Notes: generated from the sequence alone by a model not told the origin. Shown: positions 26,540 through 35,380, counted from the stretch's first letter. The stretch is 64,000 nucleotides of DNA from Novosphingobium album (ex Liu et al. 2023) (GCF_029076845.1 NZ_JARESE010000049.1:62001-126000); one strand, 5' to 3'. Numbers and translations are program-made.

Positions 26540-27079
26540 ATGGACAAGCGCGAAGCATCGGCGGCCCTGGAACGGCTGGCGAGCCGGCTGGCAACGCTTT
26601 CGGGCATTCTCGACAAGGCCGAAGCCGATCCGGCGGGCCGTGCGCTGGAGGAGCTCGCACAGGCGCGGCTCGCGCCGGACATGCATCCGCTGGCCTGGCA
26701 AGTCTCGGCGGTCTGCACCCAGGCGCTGCAGTTCCTGGAATGGAGCCGGGGCCACGAAGTACCTCATACGGTTGCCGAAGTGACGGGCTGGGCCGAAGCG
26801 CGCGCGGCCCTCGCACAGACGCGGGACCGGCTGGCGCAGGCATTGGCGGACGCCGGGGAAACGCCGGAAGGCAAGCGTATCGTCCTGGGGCCGCTGGGGC
26901 TCTATCTCGATCTTTCGGCACCGCGCTATCTGGACGACTGGATCGTGCCGAACCTCTATTTCCACCTCACCACGGCTTACGCCATCCTGCGGATGCAGGG
27001 CATCGCGCTCGGCAAGGCGGACTTCATGGCGCACCTGATGGGCGATCTGAAGCCGATCGAACCCGAACTGGCGGCATGA
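26540..27079 (+). CDS. DUF1993 domain-containing protein
   Basis: A 179-residue helical cytoplasmic protein. The pattern LYFHLTTAYAILRMQGIALGKADFMAHLMG at the C-terminus, together with HPLAWQVSAVCTQALQ in the middle, matches the DUF1993 family. The fold resembles the DinB/YfiT four-helix bundle, which may bind metal through histidines. The ATG at 26540 is preceded by AAGGGAGATAGG. Its stop overlaps the start of the next gene (ATGA at 27076-27079), so the two are translationally coupled. Its function is unknown. Confidence 0.85.
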   Translation: MDKREASAALERLASRLATLSGILDKAEADPAGRALEELAQARLAPDMHPLAWQVSAVCTQALQFLEWSRGHEVPHTVAEVTGWAEARAALAQTRDRLAQALADAGETPEGKRIVLGPLGLYLDLSAPRYLDDWIVPNLYFHLTTAYAILRMQGIALGKADFMAHLMGDLKPIEPELAA

Positions 27080-27519
27080 CCCGGGCGATGACCGGCGGCT
27101 GCCAGTGCGGCCGCATCCGCTACACGGCCCTGCTGGCGGACGACGAGGCCTATCTGTGCCACTGCCGCATGTGCCAGCGCGCCACTGGCGGCTTCGCGGC
27201 CGCTTTCGTGCATGTGCCGGCCGACGCGGTGACGTGGGAGCACGAGCCGGACTGGTACGACAGTTCGCCTATCGCCCGGCGCCCGTTCTGCGCCGGGTGC
27301 GGCACGCCGCTGGGCTTCCGCTTCCGCGATGGCGGGGGCATGGACCTGACCGTGGGCAGCTTTGATGATCCCTCCGCCTTCGTGCCGGTCGCGCACGCCG
27401 GGGCAGAGAGCCTGCACGCGGCCTGGCTCGACACGCGCGACCTGCCGCGCCAGTACAGCGCCACCACCGAAAGCGTGGCGAAACGCTGGAAGGCGGCAGG
27501 GCTGGCGGTGCCGGAATAG
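27076..27519 (+). CDS. GFA family protein (zinc-binding, Mss4-like)
   Basis: Small zinc protein of the family named for glutathione-dependent formaldehyde-activating enzyme, 147 residues. Zinc-binding cysteine pairs are visible: GGCQCGRIRY, CHCRMCQRATG and CAGCGTPLGFR. Many members have no proven activity on S-hydroxymethylglutathione, so the enzymatic role should not be assumed. The ATG at 27076 overlaps the DUF1993 stop by four bases; ATG 27088 is an alternative. It forms an operon with the DUF1993 gene. Confidence 0.9.
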   Translation: MTRAMTGGCQCGRIRYTALLADDEAYLCHCRMCQRATGGFAAAFVHVPADAVTWEHEPDWYDSSPIARRPFCAGCGTPLGFRFRDGGGMDLTVGSFDDPSAFVPVAHAGAESLHAAWLDTRDLPRQYSATTESVAKRWKAAGLAVPE

Positions 27520-27545
27520 CGCTGTGTTGCGGCCATGCTATCAAA

Positions 27546-27555
27546 ATGATATCAT
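27546..27555. promoter_or_regulatory. Palindromic operator candidate of the toxin-antitoxin pair
   Basis: ATGATATCAT is a perfect 10-bp palindrome ending six bases before the antitoxin ATG, in a locally AT-rich patch with no Shine-Dalgarno sequence. Its position suits autorepression by the ribbon-helix-helix antitoxin. Confidence 0.5.
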
Positions 27556-27561
27556 CATCGC

Positions 27562-27813
27562 ATGGGCCAGATCCTGATCCGCAACCTTGATGACGACCTG
27601 ATCGCCGACTATCGCGAGGCGGCGGCGCGCAACAACCGCTCGCTCGAAGCGGAAATCCGCGAGGCGCTGCGGATCTTGCGGCCCAAGAGCGCCAAGCGGC
27701 GCGAGGAACTGCTGGAACTGTCGCGGCGTATCAGCGCGATGACGCCCAAGGGCGTGGTTCAGACGCCGTCCGAAGATCTGGTCCGCGCGGATCGCGATGG
27801 CAAGCGCGAGTGA
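27562..27813 (+). CDS. FitA-like ribbon-helix-helix antitoxin
   Basis: An 83-residue antitoxin of the FitA/CopG type. The N-terminal ribbon-helix-helix reads GQILIRNLDDDLIADYREAAARNNRSLEAE, which should dimerise on DNA. The C-terminal 35 residues are charged and helical, and would wrap the toxin. It lies directly upstream of a PIN-domain toxin, overlapping it by four bases (GTGA), the normal arrangement for type II toxin-antitoxin pairs. A 10-bp palindrome just before the ATG is a likely autoregulatory site. No ribosome-binding site is evident; the mRNA may be nearly leaderless. Confidence 0.87.
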   Translation: MGQILIRNLDDDLIADYREAAARNNRSLEAEIREALRILRPKSAKRREELLELSRRISAMTPKGVVQTPSEDLVRADRDGKRE

Positions 27814-28208
27814 AGCGGATTGTCGATACCAGCGTTGCCATCAAGTGGTTTGTCATCGAAGCGGATCATGAAGCGGCAAAGGCGCTGATCGGGCAGGATC
27901 TGGTTGCCCCGGATATCCTCGTGGCGGAAATGTCCAACGCGATCTGGAAGAAGTGCCGCCTTGGCCAGATGGATCGCGCGCAGGCGGCGCTGGCGCAGTC
28001 CATGGTGGGCTCCTTCATCGAGCTTCTGCCTTCCGTTCCCCTGGCTGAGCGGGCCTTGCGCATCGCCATCGAACTGGATCATCCGGTCTACGATTGCTTT
28101 TTTCTGGCGCTTGGCGAAATGCTCGATCTGCGCGTGATGACGGCCGATCGTCGTCTTGCAACCCGCTGTCAGGGTTCGCCATTCGCCGAACAGATCGAGG
28201 TTCTCTAG
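27810..28208 (+). CDS. vapC: PIN-domain ribonuclease toxin (VapC type)
   Basis: PIN-domain endoribonuclease, 132 residues, the toxin partner of the preceding antitoxin. The acidic Mg-binding residues are all present: Asp6 (IVDTSVAIKW), Glu40 (VAEMSNAIW), Asp95 (HPVYDCFFLAL) and Asp113 (MTADRRLA), so the enzyme looks intact. VapC toxins typically cut initiator tRNA or rRNA, but the target here is unknown. It starts with GTG within the antitoxin stop. The next gene, a hydrolase, starts at the base after its stop, so read-through into it is likely. Confidence 0.9.
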   Translation: MKRIVDTSVAIKWFVIEADHEAAKALIGQDLVAPDILVAEMSNAIWKKCRLGQMDRAQAALAQSMVGSFIELLPSVPLAERALRIAIELDHPVYDCFFLALGEMLDLRVMTADRRLATRCQGSPFAEQIEVL

Positions 28209-28964
28209 ATGACTGCCCCCCGCACCGAATTCCATGAAGGCTGGGGCGGCGCGAAGCTGGCCGTCCATCGGCTGGGCGCCGGGCGGCCCGTGCTCTTGCT
28301 GCATGGCCTGTTTTCCAGCGCCGGGGTCAACTGGATCAAGTTCGGCACGGCGGCGCGGATCGCCGATGCCGGGTTCGAGGCGATCATGCCGGACTTGCGC
28401 GCGCACGGGCAAAGCGATGCGCCGCACGATCCGGCCGCCTATCCCGAAGACGTGCTGGTCAAGGACGCGCTCGCGCTGGTCGCGGGGCTGGGGCTGGCCG
28501 ACTATGACCTTGGCGGCTTCTCGCTGGGCGCGCGCACCTCGGTGCGATCGGTGCTGGCCGGGCTCGCGCCGCGCCGGCTGGTGCTGGGCGGCATGGGGCT
28601 GGAGGGACTGGCCGGCTGGGCGCGGCGCAGCGCCTTCTTCATCGACGCGATCGACCGCTTTGACGAGATCATGCGCGGCGATCGCGCCTACTTCGCCAAG
28701 TCCTTCATGAAGACGCAGAAGGTTGACCGGGTGGCGACGCGGCTGCTGCTGGGATCGGTGGACGACACTCCGCCCGAGGCGATCGCGCACGTCACCATGC
28801 CGACGCTGGTGGTCTGCGGCGCGGAAGACCGGGACAACGGCTCCGCGCCCCGGCTGGCCGAAGCGCTGCCCCAGGCGCGCTATGCCGAAGTGCCGGGCAC
28901 GCACATGACCTCGGTCAGCCAGCGCCAGTTCGGCGATGCCATCGCGGAATTTCTCGCGGCTTGA
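28209..28964 (+). CDS. Alpha/beta hydrolase
   Basis: Alpha/beta-hydrolase-fold enzyme of 251 residues, cytoplasmic. The oxyanion region is LLLHGLFSSAGVNW, the nucleophile lies in GGFSLGARTS (G-F-S-L-G), the acid is probably the Asp of CGAEDRDNG, and the base is the His in VPGTHMTS. The ATG follows the toxin stop with no gap (28206-28208 TAG, ATG 28209). It is therefore either translationally coupled to the toxin-antitoxin pair or the pair was inserted just upstream of it. The substrate is unknown. Confidence 0.88.
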   Translation: MTAPRTEFHEGWGGAKLAVHRLGAGRPVLLLHGLFSSAGVNWIKFGTAARIADAGFEAIMPDLRAHGQSDAPHDPAAYPEDVLVKDALALVAGLGLADYDLGGFSLGARTSVRSVLAGLAPRRLVLGGMGLEGLAGWARRSAFFIDAIDRFDEIMRGDRAYFAKSFMKTQKVDRVATRLLLGSVDDTPPEAIAHVTMPTLVVCGAEDRDNGSAPRLAEALPQARYAEVPGTHMTSVSQRQFGDAIAEFLAA

Positions 28965-29026
28965 CCCGTGGGGGTGGGGGCGCCAAGCATGGCGCATCCG
29001 CAAACCCAAACAACGGGGCAGCCATC

Positions 29027-30841
29027 ATGAAAATGCACATCGTCTCGCTGGCAGCGCTCGCCGGAGCGCTTGCCGCAACCCCCGCGCTTGCCGAGGACGC
29101 CGCGCCGTCCAGCCAGAGCGCCGGGGATTTCGTCAAGCAGGCCGAAGCCACCTATGCGCAGAAGCTGGTCGAAGGCGGCCAGGCCGAATGGGTCTATGAG
29201 ACCTACATCAACCAGGACACCGAGGCGCTGACCGCGCGGGCCGGGGCCGATTACACCCGGTTCACGGTCGATACCGCGCTGACGGCCGCGAAATACGCCG
29301 CGCGGCCCGACCTGCCCTATGACGTCAGCCGCAAGCTCAACCGGATGCGCACGATGATCGTCCTGCCCGCGCCGACCCGGCCCGGCGCGGCCGAGGAGAT
29401 CGCCACGCTCACCGCGCGGATGCAGGGCATCTACGGCAAGGGCAAGGGCACGTTGCGGGGCCAGCCGATCAACGGCAGCGATATCGAGGCGGCCATGGGC
29501 ACCAACCGCAATCCCGACGAGCTGAAGGAGATGTGGACGAGCTGGCACGACAATGTCGGCACGCCGATGAAGGCGGATTACGCCCGCATGGTCAGGCTGG
29601 CCAACGAAGGGGCCACGGAGCTGGGCTATGCCGATGCCGGCGCGCTGTGGCGTTCGAACTATGACATGACGCCCGAGCAGTTCGCCACGCTCACCGAGAA
29701 GCTGTGGCAGGAAGTGAAGCCGCTTTACGAACAGCTCCACTGCTACACCCGCAGCAAGCTCAACGAGAAATACGGTGACGGCGTGCAGGCGAAGACCGGC
29801 CCGATCCGCGCCGACCTGCTCGGCAACATGTGGGCGCAGGAATGGGGCGGCATCTATGACATCGTCGCGCCGCCGGGCGCGGGCGACCTGGGCTATGACA
29901 TCGGCGACCTCCTGACCGCCAAGGGCTATGACCCGATCAGGATGGTGAAAGCGGGCGAGGGTTTCTATTCCTCGCTGGGTTTCAAGCAATTGCCGTCCAC
30001 CTTCTGGGAACGCTCGCAATTCGTGAAGCCGCAGGATCGCGAGGTGGTCTGCCACGCCTCGGCCTGGGACATCGACAACAAGGACGATCTGCGCATCAAG
30101 ATGTGCATCAAGGTGAATGCGGACGATTTCGTCACGATCCACCATGAGCTGGGGCACAATTACTATCAGCGCGCCTACAACACGCAGCCGGCCTATTACC
30201 TCGATGGCGCCAACGATGGCTTCCACGAGGCGATCGGCGATACCATGGCGCTGTCGATCACGCCGCAATACCTGGTCCAGATCGGCCTGCTCGATCCCGC
30301 CCGCGTGCCCAGCGCGGACAAGGATATCGGCCTGCTGCTGCGCCAGGCGATGGACAAGGTGGCCTTCCTGCCGTTCGGCCTGATGATCGACCGCTGGCGC
30401 TGGAAGGTCTTCTCGGGCGAGATCGCGCCCGAGAACTACGAGCAGGCCTGGACCGACATGCGCCAGCAATATCAGGGCATCGTCCCGCCGGGTGCGCGCC
30501 CGGCCGGCGCGTTCGATCCGGGGGCGAAGTATCACCTGGCCGCGGTGGTGCCCTACACCCGCTATTTCCTGGCGCGGCTGCTGCAGTTCCAGTTCTATGA
30601 GGCGGCGTGCAAGCAGGCGGGCTGGAAAGGGCCGCTGCATCGCTGCAGCTTCTACGGCGACAAGCAGGTGGGCGAAAAGCTGAACGCGATGCTGGAAATG
30701 GGCGCATCCAGGCCCTGGCCCGACGCGCTGGAAGCCTTCACCGGCAGCCGCGAGATGAGCGGCAAGCCGATGCTGCGCTACTTCGCGCCGCTGCAGAAAT
30801 GGCTGGAAAAGCAGAACGCGGGCAAGACTTGCGGGTGGTGA
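29027..30841 (+). CDS. Secreted M2 family peptidyl-dipeptidase (ACE-like)
   Basis: Zinc metallopeptidase of the angiotensin-converting-enzyme family, 604 residues, exported by a Sec signal peptide ending in ATPALAED. The gluzincin motif HELGH is at residues 373-377, and the third ligand Glu lies about 24 residues later in GFHEAIGD. Chloride/substrate region residues are visible in DRWRWKVFSGE and YTRYFLARLLQFQFYEA. Bacterial members release dipeptides from peptide C-termini in the periplasm. The ATG at 29027 lies after CGGGGCAGCC. The stop is followed by a long palindromic repeat shared with 59.6 kb. Confidence 0.93.
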   Translation: MKMHIVSLAALAGALAATPALAEDAAPSSQSAGDFVKQAEATYAQKLVEGGQAEWVYETYINQDTEALTARAGADYTRFTVDTALTAAKYAARPDLPYDVSRKLNRMRTMIVLPAPTRPGAAEEIATLTARMQGIYGKGKGTLRGQPINGSDIEAAMGTNRNPDELKEMWTSWHDNVGTPMKADYARMVRLANEGATELGYADAGALWRSNYDMTPEQFATLTEKLWQEVKPLYEQLHCYTRSKLNEKYGDGVQAKTGPIRADLLGNMWAQEWGGIYDIVAPPGAGDLGYDIGDLLTAKGYDPIRMVKAGEGFYSSLGFKQLPSTFWERSQFVKPQDREVVCHASAWDIDNKDDLRIKMCIKVNADDFVTIHHELGHNYYQRAYNTQPAYYLDGANDGFHEAIGDTMALSITPQYLVQIGLLDPARVPSADKDIGLLLRQAMDKVAFLPFGLMIDRWRWKVFSGEIAPENYEQAWTDMRQQYQGIVPPGARPAGAFDPGAKYHLAAVVPYTRYFLARLLQFQFYEAACKQAGWKGPLHRCSFYGDKQVGEKLNAMLEMGASRPWPDALEAFTGSREMSGKPMLRYFAPLQKWLEKQNAGKTCGW

Positions 30842-30848
30842 GGGCAAG

Positions 30849-30987
30849 GAATTCCTCCCCGAGCTTGTCTCGGGGAGGTGGCAGCCGCATGAGCGGCTGA
30901 CGGAGGGGTAACGGCGCAAGATCCCCCTCCACCCCGACGCCTGCGGCGTCGCGGTCCCCCTCCCCGAGCAAGCTCGGGGAGGAATTC
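30849..30987. repeat. Palindromic intergenic element, copy A
   Basis: A 139-bp element between the convergent M2 peptidase and amn genes. Its ends are an 18-bp perfect inverted repeat, GAATTCCTCCCCGAGCTT (30849-30866) and AAGCTCGGGGAGGAATTC (30970-30987). Inside are GGGGAGGTGGC, GGCTGACGGAGGGGT, CCCCTCCACCCC and GCGGTCCCCCTCCCC. These interior words recur in the same order in copy B near 59.6 kb. No coding potential. Confidence 0.8.
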
Positions 30988-30989
30988 GC

Positions 30990-32417
30990 TCACCGGAATG
31001 GCGGTTCGTTGAACGCGCGCAGCTTGCGCGAGTGCAGGCGCGCGCCTTCGGCGTGCAGCAGTTCGCAGGTCTTGAGGCCGATCTTGAGGTGCGAGGCGAT
31101 CGCTTCCTCGTAGAAGCGGTTGGCCTGCCCCGGCAGCTTCAACTCGCCATGCAGCGGCTTGTCCGAAACGCACAGCAGCGTGCCGTAAGGCACGCGGAAG
31201 CGGAAGCCCTGGGCCGAGATCGTCGCGCTTTCCATGTCGATGGCGACCGCGCGTGACTGGCTGAAGCGCTTGGCCGAATGGCTGTAGCGCAGTTCCCAGT
31301 TGCGATCGTCGGTGGTGACGATGGTGCCGGTGCGCATCCGCTTCTTCAGGTCCATGCCGCCCGTGCCGCTGACCACTTCGGCCGCCTCGGCCAGCGCCTG
31401 CTGGACTTCGGCGATGGCTGGCAGCGGGATTTCGGGCGGCAGCACGTGATCGAGCACATGGTCGTCGCGCAGGTAGGCGTGGGCCAGCACGTAGTCACCG
31501 ATCTTTTGCGAGCTGCGCAGGCCGCCGCAATGGCCGATCATCAGCCAGGCCTCGGGCCGCAGCACGGCCAGGTGATCGGTGATCGTCTTGGCGTTGGACG
31601 GGCCGACGCCGATGTTGACCAGCGTGATGCCCGAACGATCCTCGCGCGTCAGGTGATAGGCGGGCATCTGGTGACGCCGCCAGGCGGTGTCCGACAGGCG
31701 ATCGCGCGCGTTGTCGATCGGCGCTTCCAGATAGAGCCCGCCCGCGCCCGACAGCGCGGTAAAGCCGTTCGATCCCACTTGCTTGCCGGCCCAGTCGACG
31801 AATTCATCGACATAGCGGTGATAGTTGGTGAACAGGATATAACGCTGGCAATGATCGGGGCTGGTGCCGGTGTAATGCGCCAGGCGGGCCAGGCTGAAAT
31901 CGGTGCGCAGCCCGTCGAACAGCGCCAGCGGCAAGTCGTGGAAGCTGTCCATCTCGACCCCGTCGGCGATCTCGTCGCCGATCATGGCCAGCTCGGTCGC
32001 AGGGAAATGCGCGGCCAGATCCTGCGGCGTGACCGTGCCGAGCGGCTGCCCGTCAAGCACGTAGGGGAAAGGGATCTCCTGCCGCGATCGTGCGACCTCG
32101 ATCCTGACGCCGTAGTCGGCGGTCAGCAGTTCGAGCTGCTCGGTCAGATAGTCGCGGAACAGGCCGGGCCGCGTGATCGTGGTGGAATAAAGCCCGGTGG
32201 TGTCTAGCCGGCCGAACGAACGGCTCGATTCCGGGCGATATTCGTGGCCCGAGTAGTGAACCCGCAGCTCGGGATAAGTCCAGGCGTTACTCAGGCGCCG
32301 TTCCGCCGGGGGCAGGGTGCCGTCCCGGACGAAGGCGGCAATGTCGGATTGCAGGGTGGCGACGGCTTCGTCGTAGACGCGGACCAGTTCCGCGATGATC
32401 GTTTCGATGGATTGCAT
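30990..32417 (-). CDS. amn: AMP nucleosidase
   Basis: Enzyme that hydrolyses AMP to adenine and ribose 5-phosphate in purine salvage and AMP-pool control; 475 residues, close to the 484 of E. coli Amn. An N-terminal regulatory domain (ETIIAELVRVYDEA... YPELRVHYSG, RSFGRLDTTGLYSTTITRP) precedes a nucleoside-phosphorylase-fold catalytic domain with VNIGVGPSNAKTITDHLAV, MIGHCGGLRSSQ and the nucleobase-site AIDMESATISAQG. The ATG is at 32417. It is convergent with the M2 peptidase gene across the palindromic element. Confidence 0.95.
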   Translation of the reverse strand: MQSIETIIAELVRVYDEAVATLQSDIAAFVRDGTLPPAERRLSNAWTYPELRVHYSGHEYRPESSRSFGRLDTTGLYSTTITRPGLFRDYLTEQLELLTADYGVRIEVARSRQEIPFPYVLDGQPLGTVTPQDLAAHFPATELAMIGDEIADGVEMDSFHDLPLALFDGLRTDFSLARLAHYTGTSPDHCQRYILFTNYHRYVDEFVDWAGKQVGSNGFTALSGAGGLYLEAPIDNARDRLSDTAWRRHQMPAYHLTREDRSGITLVNIGVGPSNAKTITDHLAVLRPEAWLMIGHCGGLRSSQKIGDYVLAHAYLRDDHVLDHVLPPEIPLPAIAEVQQALAEAAEVVSGTGGMDLKKRMRTGTIVTTDDRNWELRYSHSAKRFSQSRAVAIDMESATISAQGFRFRVPYGTLLCVSDKPLHGELKLPGQANRFYEEAIASHLKIGLKTCELLHAEGARLHSRKLRAFNEPPFR

Positions 32418-32554
32418 CGCGATTTCTTACGCGCGCCATGTTGCAATGCAAGGGCGAGCTGCGCCGCCGCGCGCCGCCGCGGGCCGGGAAGGCGCCGCAG
32501 CCGCATGGCGCCGGCGGCCCGGCGCGCCGATCTTGCGCCTGCTTGCGCGGCCGG

Positions 32555-32583
32555 TTGACATCCGAAATTTGCCGAAGTAGGTT
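32555..32583 (+). promoter_or_regulatory. Sigma-70-like promoter of the TonB receptor gene
   Basis: A perfect -35 hexamer TTGACA (32555-32560), a 17-bp spacer and TAGGTT (32578-32583) as -10. The first operator-like site starts two bases after the -10, where a repressor would block initiation. Confidence 0.6.
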
Positions 32584-32584
32584 T

Positions 32585-32630
32585 TGTACCGCTAAAAAAT
32601 ATACCGTTACATACGATTTGTAGCGGTACA
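32585..32630. promoter_or_regulatory. Three LacI-type operator-like sites
   Basis: TGTACCGCTAAA (32585-32596), TATACCGTTACA (32600-32611) and TGTAGCGGTACA (32619-32630) match the perfect palindrome TGTAGCGCTACA, found beside the lacI gene, at 10, 9 and 11 of 12 positions. They overlap the expected transcription start, pointing to repression by the regulator at 38866-39906. Confidence 0.6.
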
Positions 32631-32831
32631 TAAAAACGGGCCGCTGAACTCCGGGAAACGAGCCGGCCTGCGAAGAGACTGGGAGGTGCGACACTGTTCT
32701 TCAGGTCATCGCTGGCGCGTGGCAGCCGCCCGGCGCGCGATGCCGCAAGCCGCGATCAAGTAAATCCATAAGAAGCGACCAAGATATCTTGGCGTGAATA
32801 CAGTCAAAGATTTGGGATTTTGGGGAGGGTT

Positions 32832-35267
32832 ATGAAAGCTGATTGCTGGAAGCAAAGCCTGTGCCTGTCCGCCGCGGCGGGCCTGGCATTCATCGGAACC
32901 GGTACGGCCCACGCGCAGGAGAGCGCACAGGCGCAAGGTTCCCATCCGCAAGCGACGGTCGATACCAGCGAGATCATCGTCACCGCGCGCAAGCGCAGCG
33001 AGTCGCTGCTGGAAGTGCCGGTGATCATGACCGCGATTTCCGACGACAAGCTGCAGAAGCTGCAAGTCAACCGGATCGACGATCTGCCCCGGCTGGTGCC
33101 GGGCCTGACGATCGGCAAGGGCCCGCTCGCGATCGGCGCGCTGGTTTCGCTGCGCGGCGTCGGCACCTCGCAGCAGGACCCCAGCATCGACCAGTCGGTC
33201 TCGCTCAATATCGACGGGCTGTCGCTGGGGCAGGGCCTGGCGTTTGCCAGCGGCATGTTCGATCTGGCCCAGATCGAAGTGCTGAAAGGGCCGCAGGCGC
33301 TGTTCTATGGCAAGAGCAGCCCCGGCGGCGTGATCGCGCTGCGCACCGCCGATCCCACCGACAGCACCGAAGTCATCGCGCGCGCCGGCTACGAATTCGA
33401 AGCCGACGAGAAGACGGCCGAACTGATCGTCTCCGGCCCGATCGGCAATACGTTGAAAGCGCGCCTCGCGGGCCAGTATTCGCGGGCCAGGGGCTATTTC
33501 CGCAACGAAGCGGTGGCGATCCCCGGCACGGGCGCGCGCGATCCGCTCTATCATCGCCTGTCGCGCTCGCACAGCTATCAGGTGCGCGGCACGCTGTTGT
33601 GGGAGCCTTCGGCCGATTTCCACGCCCGGCTGAAGATGAACCTGGTGCGCGATTATGCCAACGATGCCGATCAGCGCCAGCTCAAGAGCTGCCCGGAAGG
33701 CACCGAGCAGCCCGTCGCGCCGATCCCGGTCTCGTTCATCAGCGGTGACGATTGCAAGCTCAACCGCGTGCTGCATTCGGTCTATCACGATCCGGCCGCG
33801 TTTCCCGGCATCATCAACGATGGCGTTCCGTTCCTGCGCGTGCTGCAGAAGTACGGCACGCTCGAACTCGATTACAATCTGACGCCGCGCATCACCCTGA
33901 CATCGACCACCGGGCTTTACCGGCTGCGCTCGCTGAGCCTTACCAACACGCACGGCAGCACCGCGCTGGGGCCGACGCTGGGCATTTCGAGCGGCTATGA
34001 CCGCAATGAATTCACCCAGGAATTGCGGCTCAACAGCGATTTCGTCTCGCCGCTCAACTTCACGGCCGGCGCGTTCTACCAGAAGGGCCATTTCAAGGAT
34101 GGCGTGACCATCCAGGGCAATGCCGCCCTCGGGCTCGATTCGATACATAGCGATGGCTACACCAAGGTCGATATCGAGACGTTCTCGCTGTTCGGGCAGG
34201 CGCGCTGGAAAGTCGTGCCCGATCTGGAAATCGCGCTGGGCACGCGCTGGACCGACGAGCGGCGCACGCAAGATCCGTTCAACCTGCTGACCCAGGCGCC
34301 CGTGCCCGTGGCGGTCGATCGCATCCACACCAGCAATTTCTCGCCCGAGCTGACGCTGAGCTATACGCCCACCGACAGCCTGACGGTGTTCGGCTCGCTC
34401 AAGCAGGCTTACAAGTCCGGCTCGTTCAGCGCGGGCACCGTGCCCAATCCGGGCGCGGACAATTCGTTCGGCGATGAAAAGGTGCGCGGCGGCGAGGCGG
34501 GCGTGAAGACGCGGCTGGCCGGCGGCAGCCTGCAGGCCAATCTGGCGGCCTATTACTACAAGTATTCCGGCCTCCAGGTCGGTGCGATCGAGCCGGCGGA
34601 CAATGGCGTGCCGATCATCCGCGTGGTCAATGCCGGCGCCGCGCGGACCTATGGCGTCGAATTCGATGCGACCTACCGGCCGCCCACGATCGACGGGCTG
34701 ACGCTGACCGGCGCGCTCAACTACAACAACGGCCGCTACAGCGAGCTTAACACGGTGCCCTGCTGGAGCGGCCAGACCATCTCGCGCGGGTGCGACCAGT
34801 TTCCCAATCCGCAGACCGGGCGCAATACCGCGCAGGATCTGTCGGGCACGCCGCTGATCCGCGCGCCTGACTGGCAGGCGACGTTCGGGTTCGATTACGA
34901 ACTGCCGGTGGGCAACAACATGGCGATAGCGATCACCAATTCGAACCAGTATTCGTCCCGCTTCGTCACGTTCATCGCGATCGGCCGGCCGCATGACGAC
35001 AATTTCCAGAAGGCATTCCTCAAGTCCGATCTCAGCGTGGCGCTGCGCGGGCCGGACGAGCGCTGGGAAGTCGCGCTGGTGGGCAACAACCTCACCGACA
35101 AGATCACCGCCGCCAACTGCTCGGCATCGAACGCGCAAGGGGGCCTGATCTTCGGGGATGTCACGGGGGCGCAGGATCCGGGGGATTCCGGGCTGGGCGA
35201 GGCGAGCTGCAATGTCCAGCGCGGCCGCTCGGTCTGGCTGCGCCTCACGTTCCGGCCGGGCTTCTAG
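32832..35267 (+). CDS. TonB-dependent receptor
   Basis: Outer-membrane active transporter of 811 residues. After a signal peptide (ending AHAQ) comes a TonB-box-like EIIVTARKRSESLLEVPV, a plug domain (DDLPRLVPGLTI, IEVLKGPQALFYGKSSPGGVI) and a 22-strand-type barrel ending in the aromatic signature VWLRLTFRPGF. This is the sphingomonad class of receptors for complex organic substrates rather than a classical siderophore receptor, though this cannot be proved. The ATG at 32832 follows GGGGAGGG. It heads the plus-strand part of the LacI-linked catabolic cluster and is preceded by three operator-like sites. Confidence 0.92.
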   Translation: MKADCWKQSLCLSAAAGLAFIGTGTAHAQESAQAQGSHPQATVDTSEIIVTARKRSESLLEVPVIMTAISDDKLQKLQVNRIDDLPRLVPGLTIGKGPLAIGALVSLRGVGTSQQDPSIDQSVSLNIDGLSLGQGLAFASGMFDLAQIEVLKGPQALFYGKSSPGGVIALRTADPTDSTEVIARAGYEFEADEKTAELIVSGPIGNTLKARLAGQYSRARGYFRNEAVAIPGTGARDPLYHRLSRSHSYQVRGTLLWEPSADFHARLKMNLVRDYANDADQRQLKSCPEGTEQPVAPIPVSFISGDDCKLNRVLHSVYHDPAAFPGIINDGVPFLRVLQKYGTLELDYNLTPRITLTSTTGLYRLRSLSLTNTHGSTALGPTLGISSGYDRNEFTQELRLNSDFVSPLNFTAGAFYQKGHFKDGVTIQGNAALGLDSIHSDGYTKVDIETFSLFGQARWKVVPDLEIALGTRWTDERRTQDPFNLLTQAPVPVAVDRIHTSNFSPELTLSYTPTDSLTVFGSLKQAYKSGSFSAGTVPNPGADNSFGDEKVRGGEAGVKTRLAGGSLQANLAAYYYKYSGLQVGAIEPADNGVPIIRVVNAGAARTYGVEFDATYRPPTIDGLTLTGALNYNNGRYSELNTVPCWSGQTISRGCDQFPNPQTGRNTAQDLSGTPLIRAPDWQATFGFDYELPVGNNMAIAITNSNQYSSRFVTFIAIGRPHDDNFQKAFLKSDLSVALRGPDERWEVALVGNNLTDKITAANCSASNAQGGLIFGDVTGAQDPGDSGLGEASCNVQRGRSVWLRLTFRPGF

Positions 35268-35380
35268 GCCGCGCCGGGCGAATGGGGCGGGAGAGGGGGC
35301 AGCCTCTTCCGCCCCGCATGAAGCGAAGGCGGGGTTTCGGGCACGGCCCGATGCGCTCGCGAAGCAGGAGTGGATGCGTG

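Larger units (their letters stand above)
32418..32831. other. Divergent upstream region of amn and the TonB receptor
   Basis: A 414-bp gap with no gene. It holds a sigma-70-like promoter (32555-32583), three LacI-type operator-like sites (32585-32630) and a long untranslated leader of about 240 nt before the receptor ATG at 32832. Confidence 0.6.
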
